Source: Rubrivivax sp.
Lineage (GTDB): Bacteria; Pseudomonadota; Gammaproteobacteria; Burkholderiales; Burkholderiaceae_C
NCBI GenBank assembly: GCA_021300575.1
Contig: JAJTDM010000052.1
Span: 1-57,890 of the forward strand
Reading direction: 5' to 3'
DNA length: 57,890 nt
Shown: positions 1 to 7,936 of the stretch, piece by piece
Numbering within the stretch: the stretch's first letter is position 1
Layout of the letters: each line of letters starts with the position of its first letter
Made by a program: the position numbers and the translations under genes
The notes under the pieces: model-generated
The model's database searches: none
What the model was told of the DNA's origin: nothing
The model's input: the letters and a program-made list of their open reading frames with translations, nothing else

Positions 1-288
1 GGAAGCGTAGGGCCGGCCCGGCGCGTTCTCCGTCAAGGCCAACGCGTCCATGTCGGCGCGCAGACCGATGACGCCAGGGCCTGAGCCCACCTGCAGATTG
101 GCCACCACCCCCGTGCTGCCCATGCCGCGGTGCACCTCCAGGCCGAGCATCTGCAGCACCTGGGCCACGCGCTCCGAGGTGCGGTGCTCGTTGAAGCCCG
201 TTTCCGGGAAACGATGGAAGTCATGGCGCCACCGCACCCAGCCCGGTTCCAGCGCCTGCTCGTCGATCCTGCCGTCGGTCGTCTCCAT
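1..288 (-). CDS. M20-family amidohydrolase (hippurate hydrolase-like), N-terminal part only
   Basis: The gene runs off the left edge, so only the first 96 residues are visible. The start is the ATG at 288, preceded by a strong AAGGAGG ribosome-binding site at a spacing of 5. The segment RHDFHRFPETGFNEHRT (residues 21-37) and the motif GLRADMDALAL (75-85) are characteristic of the M20D amidohydrolase/aminoacylase family. These cytoplasmic two-metal enzymes hydrolyse N-acyl amino acids such as hippurate, or indole-3-acetyl conjugates. The remaining metal ligands and the lid domain lie outside the window, so the substrate cannot be judged. It lies downstream of lrgB on the same strand with a 128-base gap, probably as its own unit. 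Confidence 0.85.
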   Translation of the reverse strand, partial: METTDGRIDEQALEPGWVRWRHDFHRFPETGFNEHRTSERVAQVLQMLGLEVHRGMGSTGVVANLQVGSGPGVIGLRADMDALALTENAPGRPYAS

Positions 289-416
289 TGCGGCCTCCTT
301 GCTGCTGCCCACGCGCCCCTGCAGGCATTGTGGCGGGAGCCTGGGGCACAGGTCGGCTTGAAAAGGCTGGGCCCACGGGACGTCACTGGTCCCTTATCTC
401 GCTCATCTCCCGCATC

Positions 417-1145
417 TCAGCCCAGTTGCATCAGCACCACCGGCAGGAGCACCGCGCTGACGACACCGTGCAGGCCCATCCCCAGGCTGGCGTAGGCGCC
501 GGCCACCGGGTGCACGCTGAAGGCGCGCGACGTGCCGATGCCGTGCGCTGCCACGCCCAGGGCGAAGCCCCGCTGCCACCAGGCCGTGACGCCGGCGGCG
601 TTCAGCACGAAACGCCCGAGCACCGCGCCGAGCACGCCGGTGGACACCGCAAAGATGGCCGTGAGCGTCGGAGAGGCCTGGACGCGCTCGGCAATGCCCA
701 TGGCAATGGGCGCCGTGACCGACTTCGCCCACATCCCGCGCACCAGCGCCTCATCCGCACCCAGCGCCTTCAGCACAGCCACCGCCACGGCGATGGACGT
801 GGCCCCCCCGGCGGCCATGGCCAGCGTCAGCGCACCCAGACGGCCCTTGACGGAGGCCCACCCCTTGTAGATGGGGATGGCCAGCGACACGGTGGCGGTG
901 CCCAGCAGGAAATGCACGAACTGCGCGCCTTCGAAGTAGCGCTGATACGGCATGCCGGCCAGCGCCAGACCGGCCGCCACCAGCACCACGGCGATCAGCA
1001 CCGGATTGGCCAGCGGGTTGCGCTGCGTGCGCTCGTAGACCGCCAGGCCCAAGGTGTAGGCCCCCAGCGTCAGGACGAGCGCGAACAGCGGAGAGCCCGC
1101 CAGGTAGACCCAGATCTCGTGGATGGGCGGCAGTTCAGGGCGCAT
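417..1145 (-). CDS. lrgB: LrgB/CidB-family inner-membrane protein
   Basis: This is a 242-residue hydrophobic protein with about 6-7 predicted membrane segments, the usual length for LrgB. The C-terminal block around HGIGTSRAFSVHPVAGAYASL, followed by GMGLHG, is the family signature. LrgB works with the holin-like LrgA in membrane permeability, cell-lysis control and, in several organisms, pyruvate or glycolate export. The start overlaps the end of lrgA by 11 bases, so the two are translationally coupled in one operon (lrgA first). No LytSR two-component genes lie beside it here. The family call is secure; the physiological substrate is not. Confidence 0.9.
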   Translation of the reverse strand: MRPELPPIHEIWVYLAGSPLFALVLTLGAYTLGLAVYERTQRNPLANPVLIAVVLVAAGLALAGMPYQRYFEGAQFVHFLLGTATVSLAIPIYKGWASVKGRLGALTLAMAAGGATSIAVAVAVLKALGADEALVRGMWAKSVTAPIAMGIAERVQASPTLTAIFAVSTGVLGAVLGRFVLNAAGVTAWWQRGFALGVAAHGIGTSRAFSVHPVAGAYASLGMGLHGVVSAVLLPVVLMQLG

Positions 1146-1494
1146 GCTCGTCCTGCGCCGCTGGCGGGGCCAGCCGCTTGAGCACCAGGGCCGTGACGAA
1201 GATGGTGGCCACCACGCTCAGCAGCAGGGCGGCCGAAACGGCCAGCGCGTTCTCCTTGAGCAAGGGCCAGAACATCACCACGCCGACCGAGGCCGGCACG
1301 AACAGCAGCCCCAGGTGCTGCAGGATGCCGCCACCCACCAGTTCCATGGAAGGTGGCACGCGACCTCGCCAACCCAGGAACGCCAGCAAGAGCACCAAGC
1401 CCACCACCGGGCCTGGAATGAAGGGGATGACGAACGCACTGATCACCTCGCCCAGGGCCTGGAAGAGCAGCAGTTGCAGCAGGCCGTGTATCAC
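1135..1494 (-). CDS. lrgA: LrgA/CidA-family holin-like protein
   Basis: This is a 119-residue membrane protein with four hydrophobic segments and the family motif FIPGPVVGLVLLL near residue 25. The chosen start is a GTG at 1494 (reading as MIHGLLQLLL) because an AGGGAGGC ribosome-binding site sits just upstream. The frame stays open further upstream, but that stretch looks non-coding. LrgA-type proteins form small membrane pores and are encoded just before lrgB, as here. The role of the pair (autolysis control or small-metabolite export) is inferred from the family only. Confidence 0.88.
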   Translation of the reverse strand: MIHGLLQLLLFQALGEVISAFVIPFIPGPVVGLVLLLAFLGWRGRVPPSMELVGGGILQHLGLLFVPASVGVVMFWPLLKENALAVSAALLLSVVATIFVTALVLKRLAPPAAQDEHAP

Positions 1495-1679
1495 GGTGGG
1501 GCCTCCCTGGAGGGTTGTCGTGGTGTGGGTCCATCCTACGCTGTCGGGCCAACTGGCAAGCCTCCGGGCGATGACGCCTGAGCGCTCGCGCAGCGGGCCG
1601 GCGCCCGGGGCCTGGGCACGCGGGTCATGCAATAGTGCGGCTCAGCAGCCCGTAACCATCACCCCTCGGAGACCGTGCG

Positions 1680-2381
1680 ATGCAGCACCCTGACGACGTC
1701 CTGTTCCACAAACTGTCCGGCGTGACTACGGCCACGCTGACCACCGTGCTGCTGAAGAAGGGCCTTCGCAACGTGTGGATCCGCGGCGCGTTTCCCCTGA
1801 CCCCCGGCACGCCCAGAGTGGTGGGACGGGCCTTCACCGTGCGCTTCATTCCGGCCCGCGAAGACCTGGCCACACCTGCCTCATGGGGCTCGCCAAAATC
1901 CAGCCGCGCGGCCATCGAAGCCATGCCGCCGGGCTGCATTGCAGTGGTGGATGCGATGGGCGTGCGAGACGCCGGCATTTGGGGCGACATCCTGTGCGCC
2001 CGCATGGCGCAGCGCGGCGTCACGGCCCTGGTCACCGACGGCGTGGTGCGCGATCTGGCCGGTGTGCTGGGCACGGGCCTGAAGGTGTGGGCCTGCGGCA
2101 CCGCAGCCCCACCTTCCGTGGCGGGCCTGACCTTCGTGGACTGGCAGCAGCCTGTGGCCTGCGGGGGCGTGGCGGTGTTCCCGAACGACGTGATCGTCGC
2201 CGACCAGGACGGGGCGGTGCTGATTCCCGCAGCCATCGTCCACGACATCGTGGACGATGCGGTCGAGCAGGAACGCTTCGAGGGCTGGATCATGGAAGAG
2301 GTGAATGCCGGCGCAGTGCTGCCAGGCCTGTACCCGCCCAACGAGGCGAACAAGGCGAAGTACGAAGCCACCCGCAAGTAA
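1680..2381 (+). CDS. RraA-like protein (HMG/CHA aldolase or demethylmenaquinone methyltransferase-like fold)
   Basis: This is a 233-residue cytoplasmic protein of the RraA/HMG-aldolase superfamily. The block from GDILCARMAQRG to VTDGVVRD (residues 102-125) carries the glycine-rich turn and the Arg-Asp pair that bind divalent metal and substrate in this family. Members include regulators of RNase E (true RraA, about 160 residues) and longer class II pyruvate aldolases such as 4-hydroxy-4-methyl-2-oxoglutarate aldolase. The extra length favours the aldolase-like branch. The ATG at 1680 is supported by GGAGA seven bases upstream. It stands alone, divergent from lrgAB and convergent with the copper cluster. 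The exact substrate is not inferable. Confidence 0.8.
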   Translation: MQHPDDVLFHKLSGVTTATLTTVLLKKGLRNVWIRGAFPLTPGTPRVVGRAFTVRFIPAREDLATPASWGSPKSSRAAIEAMPPGCIAVVDAMGVRDAGIWGDILCARMAQRGVTALVTDGVVRDLAGVLGTGLKVWACGTAAPPSVAGLTFVDWQQPVACGGVAVFPNDVIVADQDGAVLIPAAIVHDIVDDAVEQERFEGWIMEEVNAGAVLPGLYPPNEANKAKYEATRK

Positions 2382-2471
2382 CGGCAGAGCAGCCTTTGAA
2401 AGTCGTTCAGGTACTCAACGAGTGTCCCGCAAACCATCCCGCAGGAGCCGCCCCCGTTGCCACCCGGCCCC

Positions 2472-2840
2472 TCAGCGTTGCGGCTGGATGTCCGTGACGA
2501 TGTACTTGCCCGCTTCATTGACCGCCTTGAACCTGACCCTGTCACCGGCCTTGAGACTGTCCAGCAGGGTCTTGTCGCGCACGGCGAACACCATGGTCAT
2601 GGGCGGCATGTCCAGGCTCTTGATCTCCCCATGCCGGAGCGTGACCTTGCCGCCCTCCTTGTCAATGCGCCGGACTTCACCCTCGGCCATGTCGGCCTTG
2701 TTCACGTCAGCCGCCGCAGGGCTGGCCGCTTGGTGCGCGGCGTGATCAGAGGCCTTGGGCTGCGCCGAGGCCGGGCTTGCCAGCAGCGCAGCAGCCCAAA
2801 GCAGTGCACAGGCCATGGCGGCGGGGTGCTGTCGATTCAT
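2472..2840 (-). CDS. CusF-like periplasmic copper-binding protein
   Basis: This is a 122-residue secreted protein with a signal peptide ending in SPASAQ (about residue 27). It carries a C-terminal CusF/small-OB domain with the copper motif LRHGEIKSLDMPPMTMVF, whose His and Met residues match the Cu(I)/Ag(I) ligands of the family. The tryptophan that stacks on copper in E. coli CusF is replaced by Met, as in many betaproteobacterial homologues. AGGAG lies 5 bases upstream of the ATG. It is the last gene of the copper cluster, 63 bases after the multicopper oxidase. The likely role is a periplasmic copper chaperone or buffer. Confidence 0.88.
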   Translation of the reverse strand: MNRQHPAAMACALLWAAALLASPASAQPKASDHAAHQAASPAAADVNKADMAEGEVRRIDKEGGKVTLRHGEIKSLDMPPMTMVFAVRDKTLLDSLKAGDRVRFKAVNEAGKYIVTDIQPQR

Positions 2841-2903
2841 ACGGACTCCTGGATCGTTGAGGGGGTTGAAAGAGGGAACCTGCAGTGACTTGTGGGTGAG
2901 GCC

Positions 2904-4319
2904 TCAATGTCCGCCGTGCCCGGCCGATGGCTTGCGCACCTTGACCTCGATGTCCTGCGCCGGGCGGGCCACCAAAGGCATGGCACCCGCGCTCTCCGCC
3001 TTGAAGCGGGCCGGGTCCGGCAGGCTGCCGGTGAACTCGTAGGCCACCGTGCCCGGCGGATGCGTGTACCAGCCCGGGTCGCGATAGTCGCCCGGCTTCT
3101 GGTCCTTGCGCACCTTCAGGATGCTGAACATGCCGCCCATGCCCACGGCGCCGAAGGGCCCCTGCCCGGCCATCATGGGCGCGGTGTTGTCGGGCAGCGG
3201 CATCTCCATCTCGGTCATGTCCTTCATGCCGCGTTCGCCCATCACCATGTAGTCGGGAATGAGCCGGGTGATCTGGCGCGCCACGCCACGGTGGTCCACG
3301 CCGATCATCGTGGGCACGTTGTGGCCCATCGCGTTCATGGTGTGGTGGCTCTTGTGGCAATGGAAGGCCCAGTCGCCCTCCTCGTCGGCCAGGAAGTCCA
3401 GTTGCCGCATCTGGCCCACCGCGATGTCCGCCGTCACTTCGTACTGGCGCGTGCTCTTCGGTGTCGGCCCGCCGTCGGTGCCGGTGATCAGGAACTCGTG
3501 ACCGTGCAGGTGGATGGGGTGGTTGGTCATCGTGAGATTGCCCACCCGGATGCGCACCTTGTCCATGTGCCGCACCACCAGCGGGTCGATGCCCGGGAAG
3601 ATGCGGCTGTTCCAGCTCCACAGGTTGAAGTCCAGCATGGTCATGATGTTCGGCGTGGCGCTGCCGGGGTCGATGTCGTAGCTGGCCAGCAGGAAGCAGA
3701 AGTCGCGGTCCACCTCCTCGATCAGCGGGTGCCTGTCCTTGGGGTGCGTGACCCAGAAGCCCATCATGCCCATGGCCATCTGCACCATCTCGTCGGCATG
3801 CGGGTGGTACATGAAGGTGCCGGGACGGCGCGCGACGAACTCGTAGACGAAGGTCTTGCCTGGCGGGATGCCGGGCTGGTTCAAACCCGTCACGCCGTCC
3901 ATGCCGTTGGGCAGGCGCTGGCCATGCCAGTGGATGCTGGTGAACTCGCCCAGCTTGTTGGTGACGAACAGGCGCACACGGTCGCCCTCCACCACCTCGA
4001 TGGTGGGGCCGGGGCTCTGGCCGTTGTAGCCCCAGAGGTGGGCCTTGAAGCCCGGCGCCATTTCGCGCACCACCGGCTCAGCCACCAGGTGGAACTCCTT
4101 GACGCCGTTGTTCATGCGCCAGGGCAGCGTCCAGCCGTTGAGCGTGACTACCGGGTTGTAGGGCCGCCCGGTGCTGGGGGCCAGCGGCGGCATGGTGTCG
4201 GGCTTGGTCTGGATGACGGGTTCGGGCAGGGCCGCCATGGCCACCTTGCTGACGGCGCTGGCCGTGGCGGCTGCGGCCACAACGCCGGCACCACCAACAA
4301 AGTCTCTTCTTGAGAACAT
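2904..4319 (-). CDS. Tat-exported multicopper oxidase (CopA-like)
   Basis: This is a 471-residue periplasmic multicopper oxidase. The N-terminus SRRDFVGGAG (3-12) is a twin-arginine signal. All four copper-binding segments are present: HWHG (130-133), HPH (172-174), HPIHLHGH (267-274) and HCHKSHHTMNAM (320-331, with the type 1 Cys). A Met-rich stretch follows (MKDMTEMEMPLPD) of the sort that binds Cu(I). The family oxidises Cu(I) to the less toxic Cu(II) with O2. Domain 2 is short compared with CopA or CueO, suggesting a compact subtype. The ATG at 4319 places the Tat motif at the N-terminus. It lies between the TolC-type gene and the CusF-like gene, consistent with copper detoxification. Confidence 0.92.
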   Translation of the reverse strand: MFSRRDFVGGAGVVAAAATASAVSKVAMAALPEPVIQTKPDTMPPLAPSTGRPYNPVVTLNGWTLPWRMNNGVKEFHLVAEPVVREMAPGFKAHLWGYNGQSPGPTIEVVEGDRVRLFVTNKLGEFTSIHWHGQRLPNGMDGVTGLNQPGIPPGKTFVYEFVARRPGTFMYHPHADEMVQMAMGMMGFWVTHPKDRHPLIEEVDRDFCFLLASYDIDPGSATPNIMTMLDFNLWSWNSRIFPGIDPLVVRHMDKVRIRVGNLTMTNHPIHLHGHEFLITGTDGGPTPKSTRQYEVTADIAVGQMRQLDFLADEEGDWAFHCHKSHHTMNAMGHNVPTMIGVDHRGVARQITRLIPDYMVMGERGMKDMTEMEMPLPDNTAPMMAGQGPFGAVGMGGMFSILKVRKDQKPGDYRDPGWYTHPPGTVAYEFTGSLPDPARFKAESAGAMPLVARPAQDIEVKVRKPSAGHGGH

Positions 4320-4360
4320 GGATGGAATCCTTTTGTCCGGTTCGGGTCGAGGCGCTTGCG

Positions 4361-5815
4361 TCAGTGGCCGGGGCCGCCCGCCGGGCCGGCGACCATCGCC
4401 GGCCCGGCGGCTGCGCTCAGGCTGGGCTTGCCCACCAGCGCCATGTCGAGGTCGGCCTGGGCGATCCAGAAGTCGCGCAGGGCGTCGATGGCGGCGTTGA
4501 CGCTGGCAATCTGCGAACGCGCATCGGCCAGCAGTTCGAACACGCCGATCAGCATGCCGTTGTAGCGCAGCAGGTTCTCCTCCGAGATGCGCGCCTTCAA
4601 GGGGACGATCTCCTCGCGGTGGTGGCGCGCCATGTCCCAGGCGGCACGGTAGGCGCCATAGGCCTCGCGCACCTCCGAGCGGGCGTTGATCGCGGTCTCT
4701 GCCGCGCGGTGCAGCGCCTGCATGTAGACGCCTTCGGCGCGGGCGACGCGGGCCCCGCCCCAGTCGAACAGCGGGAGTTCCAGGCCGATCTCCCAGCCCT
4801 TCTGAGTGGGGGCTTCGTTGATGCTGTTGCGTACCAGGCCCAACTCCAGCACGTTGATGAAGCGCGTGGTGCGGGTCAGGCCCAGGTTGCGTGCGGTGGC
4901 CTCGGCAGCGGCACGGGCCGCAGCCACATCCAGCCGTTGGGTCAGCGCCTGCCGCTCGATATCCGGCAGCTCGCGGGCCTGGGCTGGCAGGTCGGGCAGG
5001 CGCTCGGGCAGCCTGAAGCCGGTCTGCCCGCCCCACAACCCCAGCAGGCGTGTCAGGCGTTCGCGGGTGGCGCGCCGTTGCTGTTCGGCCCGCACCAGAT
5101 TCAAGGCGGCGTCTGCGTAGAAGCCTTGCTCGCGCGCCTGCTGCAGCTTGTTGAAGTTGCCCACCTGCGCCATGCGCCGCGCCAGCTCGGCACTGGCTTC
5201 GGCTGCCTGCATGACCTGGCGGCTGTAACGCACCGATTCCTCGGCGGCCACGGCCTGCACCCAGGCCTTGCGCGTGTCCGCCGCCAGCGCCAGCACCTGC
5301 TGCGCCACGGCGGCGCGTACCTGCTCCAGCCGGCGCGCCTCAACCCGCTGCACCAGCGGCAGCGCCAGCAGGCGCGCGAGGTTGAAGTGCAGGCCCCGCT
5401 CCCATTCGATCTCGTCGCCCTGGGTCACGCGGCCGAAGCTGAAGCCGGGGTTGGGCAGCCGTCCCGCCTGCACCACCTCCGCCTCGGTGATGCCCAGCTC
5501 GGCGTAGGCGGCTTGCAGACCGCGGTTGTTCAGCAGCGCAAGCTGCACCGCCGCTTCCATCGACAGGGGCTTGTCCAGCAGTTCGCCCACGCGCTTGTCA
5601 ATACGGTCCAGATCCTCGGGCTGTCGGGCCCAGACCAGTTGCGCTGAGGTTCCCAGGCGTTCGGCCGTGGCGCTTTCGACGGCGCCGAAGCCACCATCAG
5701 GGCTGAGCGAGGCGCACCCCGTGAGGGCCAGTACCAGCACCCCGGCCACCAGCGCGGGCAGGCCCACCGGCGATGACCGTGCCTGGGCACCCACCGCTTG
5801 CGGTTGTGGATTCAT
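4361..5815 (-). CDS. TolC-family outer-membrane efflux lipoprotein of the copper cluster
   Basis: This is a 484-residue TolC-fold protein with a lipobox (VLALTGCASL, lipidated Cys near residue 33) and long heptad-rich helices including repeated RAxAEATARNLGLTRTTRF-type segments. TolC proteins form the outer-membrane duct of tripartite efflux pumps. No matching membrane-fusion or RND gene is in the window, so either it borrows partners from elsewhere or it acts only with this periplasmic copper cluster, where such a gene is often found beside the multicopper oxidase. The ATG at 5815 is chosen over the in-frame ATG at 5845 because it gives a normal signal peptide and has GAGGGG upstream. Confidence 0.88.
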   Translation of the reverse strand: MNPQPQAVGAQARSSPVGLPALVAGVLVLALTGCASLSPDGGFGAVESATAERLGTSAQLVWARQPEDLDRIDKRVGELLDKPLSMEAAVQLALLNNRGLQAAYAELGITEAEVVQAGRLPNPGFSFGRVTQGDEIEWERGLHFNLARLLALPLVQRVEARRLEQVRAAVAQQVLALAADTRKAWVQAVAAEESVRYSRQVMQAAEASAELARRMAQVGNFNKLQQAREQGFYADAALNLVRAEQQRRATRERLTRLLGLWGGQTGFRLPERLPDLPAQARELPDIERQALTQRLDVAAARAAAEATARNLGLTRTTRFINVLELGLVRNSINEAPTQKGWEIGLELPLFDWGGARVARAEGVYMQALHRAAETAINARSEVREAYGAYRAAWDMARHHREEIVPLKARISEENLLRYNGMLIGVFELLADARSQIASVNAAIDALRDFWIAQADLDMALVGKPSLSAAAGPAMVAGPAGGPGH

Positions 5816-5825
5816 CTCGGACCCC

Positions 5826-6194
5826 TCAGTGCTTCTTGTGGCCACCGTGTGCAGGCGCAGCGCCTGCAGCAGGCGCTGGCACGGCGCCCGCTGCAGGTGC
5901 CGAACCCGCAGCGCCCGGCTGCTGCGCCTCGCGGGTATAGACGCGCCAGCCGCCGATGCGGTTCACGGTCTCGTTGGCGTCTTTCCAGGAGACGCGCTTG
6001 TCGTCGCCCAGGCGGCGATAGCCCGCCAGCGGCGATGCGTAGGTAGCGGCCGGCACTGGCGCCTTGGCGTCGAGCGGATCGGCACGCTCAGCCCGGCCTG
6101 GAGCGTTCTGAGCGTGGACCAGGCCAGCGGCCGAACCTGCGACGGCCAGGGCCAGGCCGCGAAGCCTTGCGTGGCGCAGAGAAATCTTGAACAT
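5826..6194 (-). CDS. small periplasmic protein of the copper cluster, His-rich tail
   Basis: This is a 122-residue protein with an N-terminal signal peptide (cleavage near LVHAQN), a short conserved-looking core (YRRLGDDKRVSWKDANETVN, then RIGGWRVYTREA) and a low-complexity Ala/Pro tail ending in HGGHKKH. I do not recognise a named domain. Its position, 10 bases before the TolC-type gene and upstream of the multicopper oxidase, suggests a periplasmic copper-binding accessory role. GAGG precedes the ATG at 6194. The His-containing end is seen directly; metal binding is inferred. Confidence 0.75.
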   Translation of the reverse strand: MFKISLRHARLRGLALAVAGSAAGLVHAQNAPGRAERADPLDAKAPVPAATYASPLAGYRRLGDDKRVSWKDANETVNRIGGWRVYTREAQQPGAAGSAPAAGAVPAPAAGAAPAHGGHKKH

Positions 6195-6361
6195 GGCAAC
6201 CTCGACCTCGTGGGTGCGTCAGCGACAAGCCTGCGGTCAGCGACCACAGGCGCTTCGCAGCGATGGACTGGGAAGGGACCGTCGTCCTCCCGGATGACCT
6301 GTCATCGGCACCGACCGGCTGGCGCGAGCCAGCAGCCGTGCCCCGACAGAGCCACGCCCGG
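6195..6361 (-). promoter_or_regulatory. candidate operator/promoter region inside the copper cluster
   Basis: This 167-base gap separates the two small His-rich genes. At 6293-6306 it holds a perfect inverted repeat GATGAC-CT-GTCATC, similar in style to copper response-regulator boxes. No convincing -10/-35 pair was identified, so operator status is tentative. Confidence 0.3.
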
Positions 6362-6835
6362 TCAGGCGAGGTCCGGTCGAGGCGGTCGCTCGGGGGTATC
6401 GGTGGCGCGTGACGCCACCGGCTGCACACGAGGCGAGTGCAGCTCTTCGGCCGTTGGCGCGGGCTCCGCCAGCGCTCGCGCCGCAGGCAGCGCGAACATG
6501 GCGCAGCAGTCGATGCACACGCTGCACGGGCCGTGAGGGCTCATCAGCCCTGGACCGTCGGAGTTTTCCGTGTGCGGCGAGCGCTCATCGGAAGGGCCGG
6601 CAGGGCTGGCCGCGTGGCCATGACAGTGGGGAGCCGCGTCATCCGCCGTCGCTGGATGGTGCGCCTGAGCAGGTGCAGGTGCAGGTGCAGGTGCAGGCCC
6701 AGGTGCGCTTGCCTGCATGTGCGCGTGATGCGCTGAACCTGTTCCGCAGAACAGCATGGCCGCTGCGGCCCACCCGTGCACGGGCAAGGCGATGGCCACC
6801 CACCAGATGCACAGCGTACGGGTCAGTCCACGCAT
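6362..6835 (-). CDS. hypothetical exported Pro/His-rich protein with a Cys cluster
   Basis: This is a 157-residue protein beginning with a signal or membrane segment (VAIALPVHGWAAAAML). It then has a His/Ala/Pro low-complexity region encoded by a GGTGCA hexanucleotide repeat (6671-6707) and a Cys motif CSVCIDCCAMFALP near residue 107. The CxxC-CC arrangement next to a hydrophobic stretch recalls small DUF2946-like proteins found near copper genes, but I cannot confirm the family. It starts 9 bases after the tapT stop, so it may be co-transcribed with tapT. The ribosome-binding site is weak. The repeat makes the length of the Pro/Ala linker potentially variable between strains. Confidence 0.6.
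   Translation of the reverse strand: MRGLTRTLCIWWVAIALPVHGWAAAAMLFCGTGSAHHAHMQASAPGPAPAPAPAPAQAHHPATADDAAPHCHGHAASPAGPSDERSPHTENSDGPGLMSPHGPCSVCIDCCAMFALPAARALAEPAPTAEELHSPRVQPVASRATDTPERPPRPDLA
6671..6707. repeat. GGTGCA hexanucleotide tandem repeat
   Basis: About five consecutive copies of the hexamer (the last diverged) lie inside the small exported-protein gene and encode alternating Ala-Pro. Slippage would change protein length in two-residue steps without a frameshift. Confidence 0.8.
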
Positions 6836-6844
6836 GGATCGAGT

Positions 6845-7465
6845 TTAGCGAAGGGGCGAAGACCCGGCCGACCTCGAAGCCAGGCCCGCCACAAAACGAG
6901 CGAAAGCATTGAGCAAAGGCAATGCGTCGAAAGACGGCCCTTCCAGCAACGAAAGGGCTTGGACGGTGGCTTCCAGGGTGGAGACCTGATCGGCTCGGCG
7001 CGCCGCCCGGATGGCGCGGTAGCAGGTGGGGGCCGGCGCAGCCAGAGCCAACCTGGGCAACGCGAGCAGCGCCGGGTGCTCCAGCAACATTCGCAGGCTC
7101 TTGCGCCAGGTCGCGTCGATGACCACCAGACGCATCGGCCCCTCACCGCCCGCGCCGCCAGCCTTGGCCTGCACCGGTGCAGGCGCTGCCGGCACGTCCG
7201 GGTACAGCAGCCATGTGTCCCGACCAGGGCGATGCAGCAAGGCCGCCAGTTCCCCGGGCGCAAAGCGCTCGCCTACCACCACCTCGCACTGCGCCAGGGA
7301 CAGCCGCAACAGCGCCACACTGTTCTTCGCCTGGCGTTGCTCCTGCGGATGCTGCAGCACCAGCACCTCGGTGCGGTGAGACGTGGGGCGCACCAGGGCG
7401 CACAGGCAGGTGACCTGCGGTCGCAGGCAACGCTCGCAGGCCAGGCGGCGGGGGCCAAGGTTCAT
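6845..7465 (-). CDS. tapT: tRNA-uridine aminocarboxypropyltransferase (DTW domain)
   Basis: This is a 206-residue DTW-domain protein. The N-terminal zinc-like cluster CERCLRPQVTCLC (residues 10-22) and the DxTW signature in VVIDATWRKSLRML (about 118-131) define the TapT/TuaA family. It transfers an aminocarboxypropyl group from S-adenosylmethionine to uridine 47 of tRNAs (acp3U). The ATG at 7465 is chosen because it places the Cys motif where the family has it; the longer upstream extension (to 7600) is not conserved-looking and overlaps the promoter of the divergent toxin-antitoxin pair. Confidence 0.88.
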   Translation of the reverse strand: MNLGPRRLACERCLRPQVTCLCALVRPTSHRTEVLVLQHPQEQRQAKNSVALLRLSLAQCEVVVGERFAPGELAALLHRPGRDTWLLYPDVPAAPAPVQAKAGGAGGEGPMRLVVIDATWRKSLRMLLEHPALLALPRLALAAPAPTCYRAIRAARRADQVSTLEATVQALSLLEGPSFDALPLLNAFARFVAGLASRSAGSSPLR

Positions 7466-7574
7466 CAACCCATTCTTGCGCGGAAGGCATGGGCCGAAGC
7501 TGACACCGAACTCAAGGGGACTCCCGCCAGGAAGCAACCGGGCTCCGTCAGCACGCCGCATGAGCAACGCAATG

Positions 7575-7602
7575 ACCCTGTACGGCATATTGCCGCACAA
7601 TT
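7575..7602 (+). promoter_or_regulatory. candidate promoter with operator palindrome for the TacAT-like pair
   Basis: A perfect palindrome CGGCA-TAT-TGCCG (7583-7595) sits between a possible -35 (ATGACC) and -10 (CACAAT) with an 18-base spacer, about 30 bases upstream of the antitoxin start. This is the expected place for autorepression by a ribbon-helix-helix antitoxin. Confidence 0.4.
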
Positions 7603-7627
7603 TGCACCTTAGCGCTGGAGAAGCTCA

Positions 7628-7936
7628 ATGACTGCAAGGACCGCTGCCGCCATCCCCACTTCCAGCCGACCTCAGTCGGCGCGGCTGGAGGCTCGGATCA
7701 GCCCTGACCTGCACGCTGTCGTGAAGCGCGCCGCAGAAATTCAAGGCAGGACCATGACTGATTTTGTGATCCACGCCCTGCAGTCGGCTGCGTCTCAAGC
7801 CATTGAGCAAGCGGATCAGGTGCGGCTTGCTGTGGCTGATCAGGAAGCCTTTGCCAATGCCCTGATCTCACCTGCCAAGCCCAATGCGGCGTTGAAGCGT
7901 GCTTTTGCCAAGGCAGACCGGCTTCTGGACTCCTGA
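7628..7936 (+). CDS. DUF1778-family antitoxin (TacA-like)
   Basis: This is a 102-residue protein with the DUF1778 ribbon-helix-helix pattern (RLEARISPDLHAVVKRAAEI, residues 19-38, then GRTMTDFVIHAL). The C-terminal tail (ALKRAFAKADRLLD) is the part that wraps and blocks the acetyltransferase toxin in TacA/AtaR. GGAGAAG precedes the ATG, and the stop overlaps the toxin start by one base (TGATG). It would neutralise the GNAT toxin and repress the operon through the upstream palindrome. Confidence 0.88.
   Translation: MTARTAAAIPTSSRPQSARLEARISPDLHAVVKRAAEIQGRTMTDFVIHALQSAASQAIEQADQVRLAVADQEAFANALISPAKPNAALKRAFAKADRLLDS

Noticed and set aside
2892..5647. Two long plus-strand open frames opposite the multicopper oxidase and TolC genes
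   Set aside because: Antisense frames with His/Gln/Arg-biased translation; the minus-strand genes have full family motifs.
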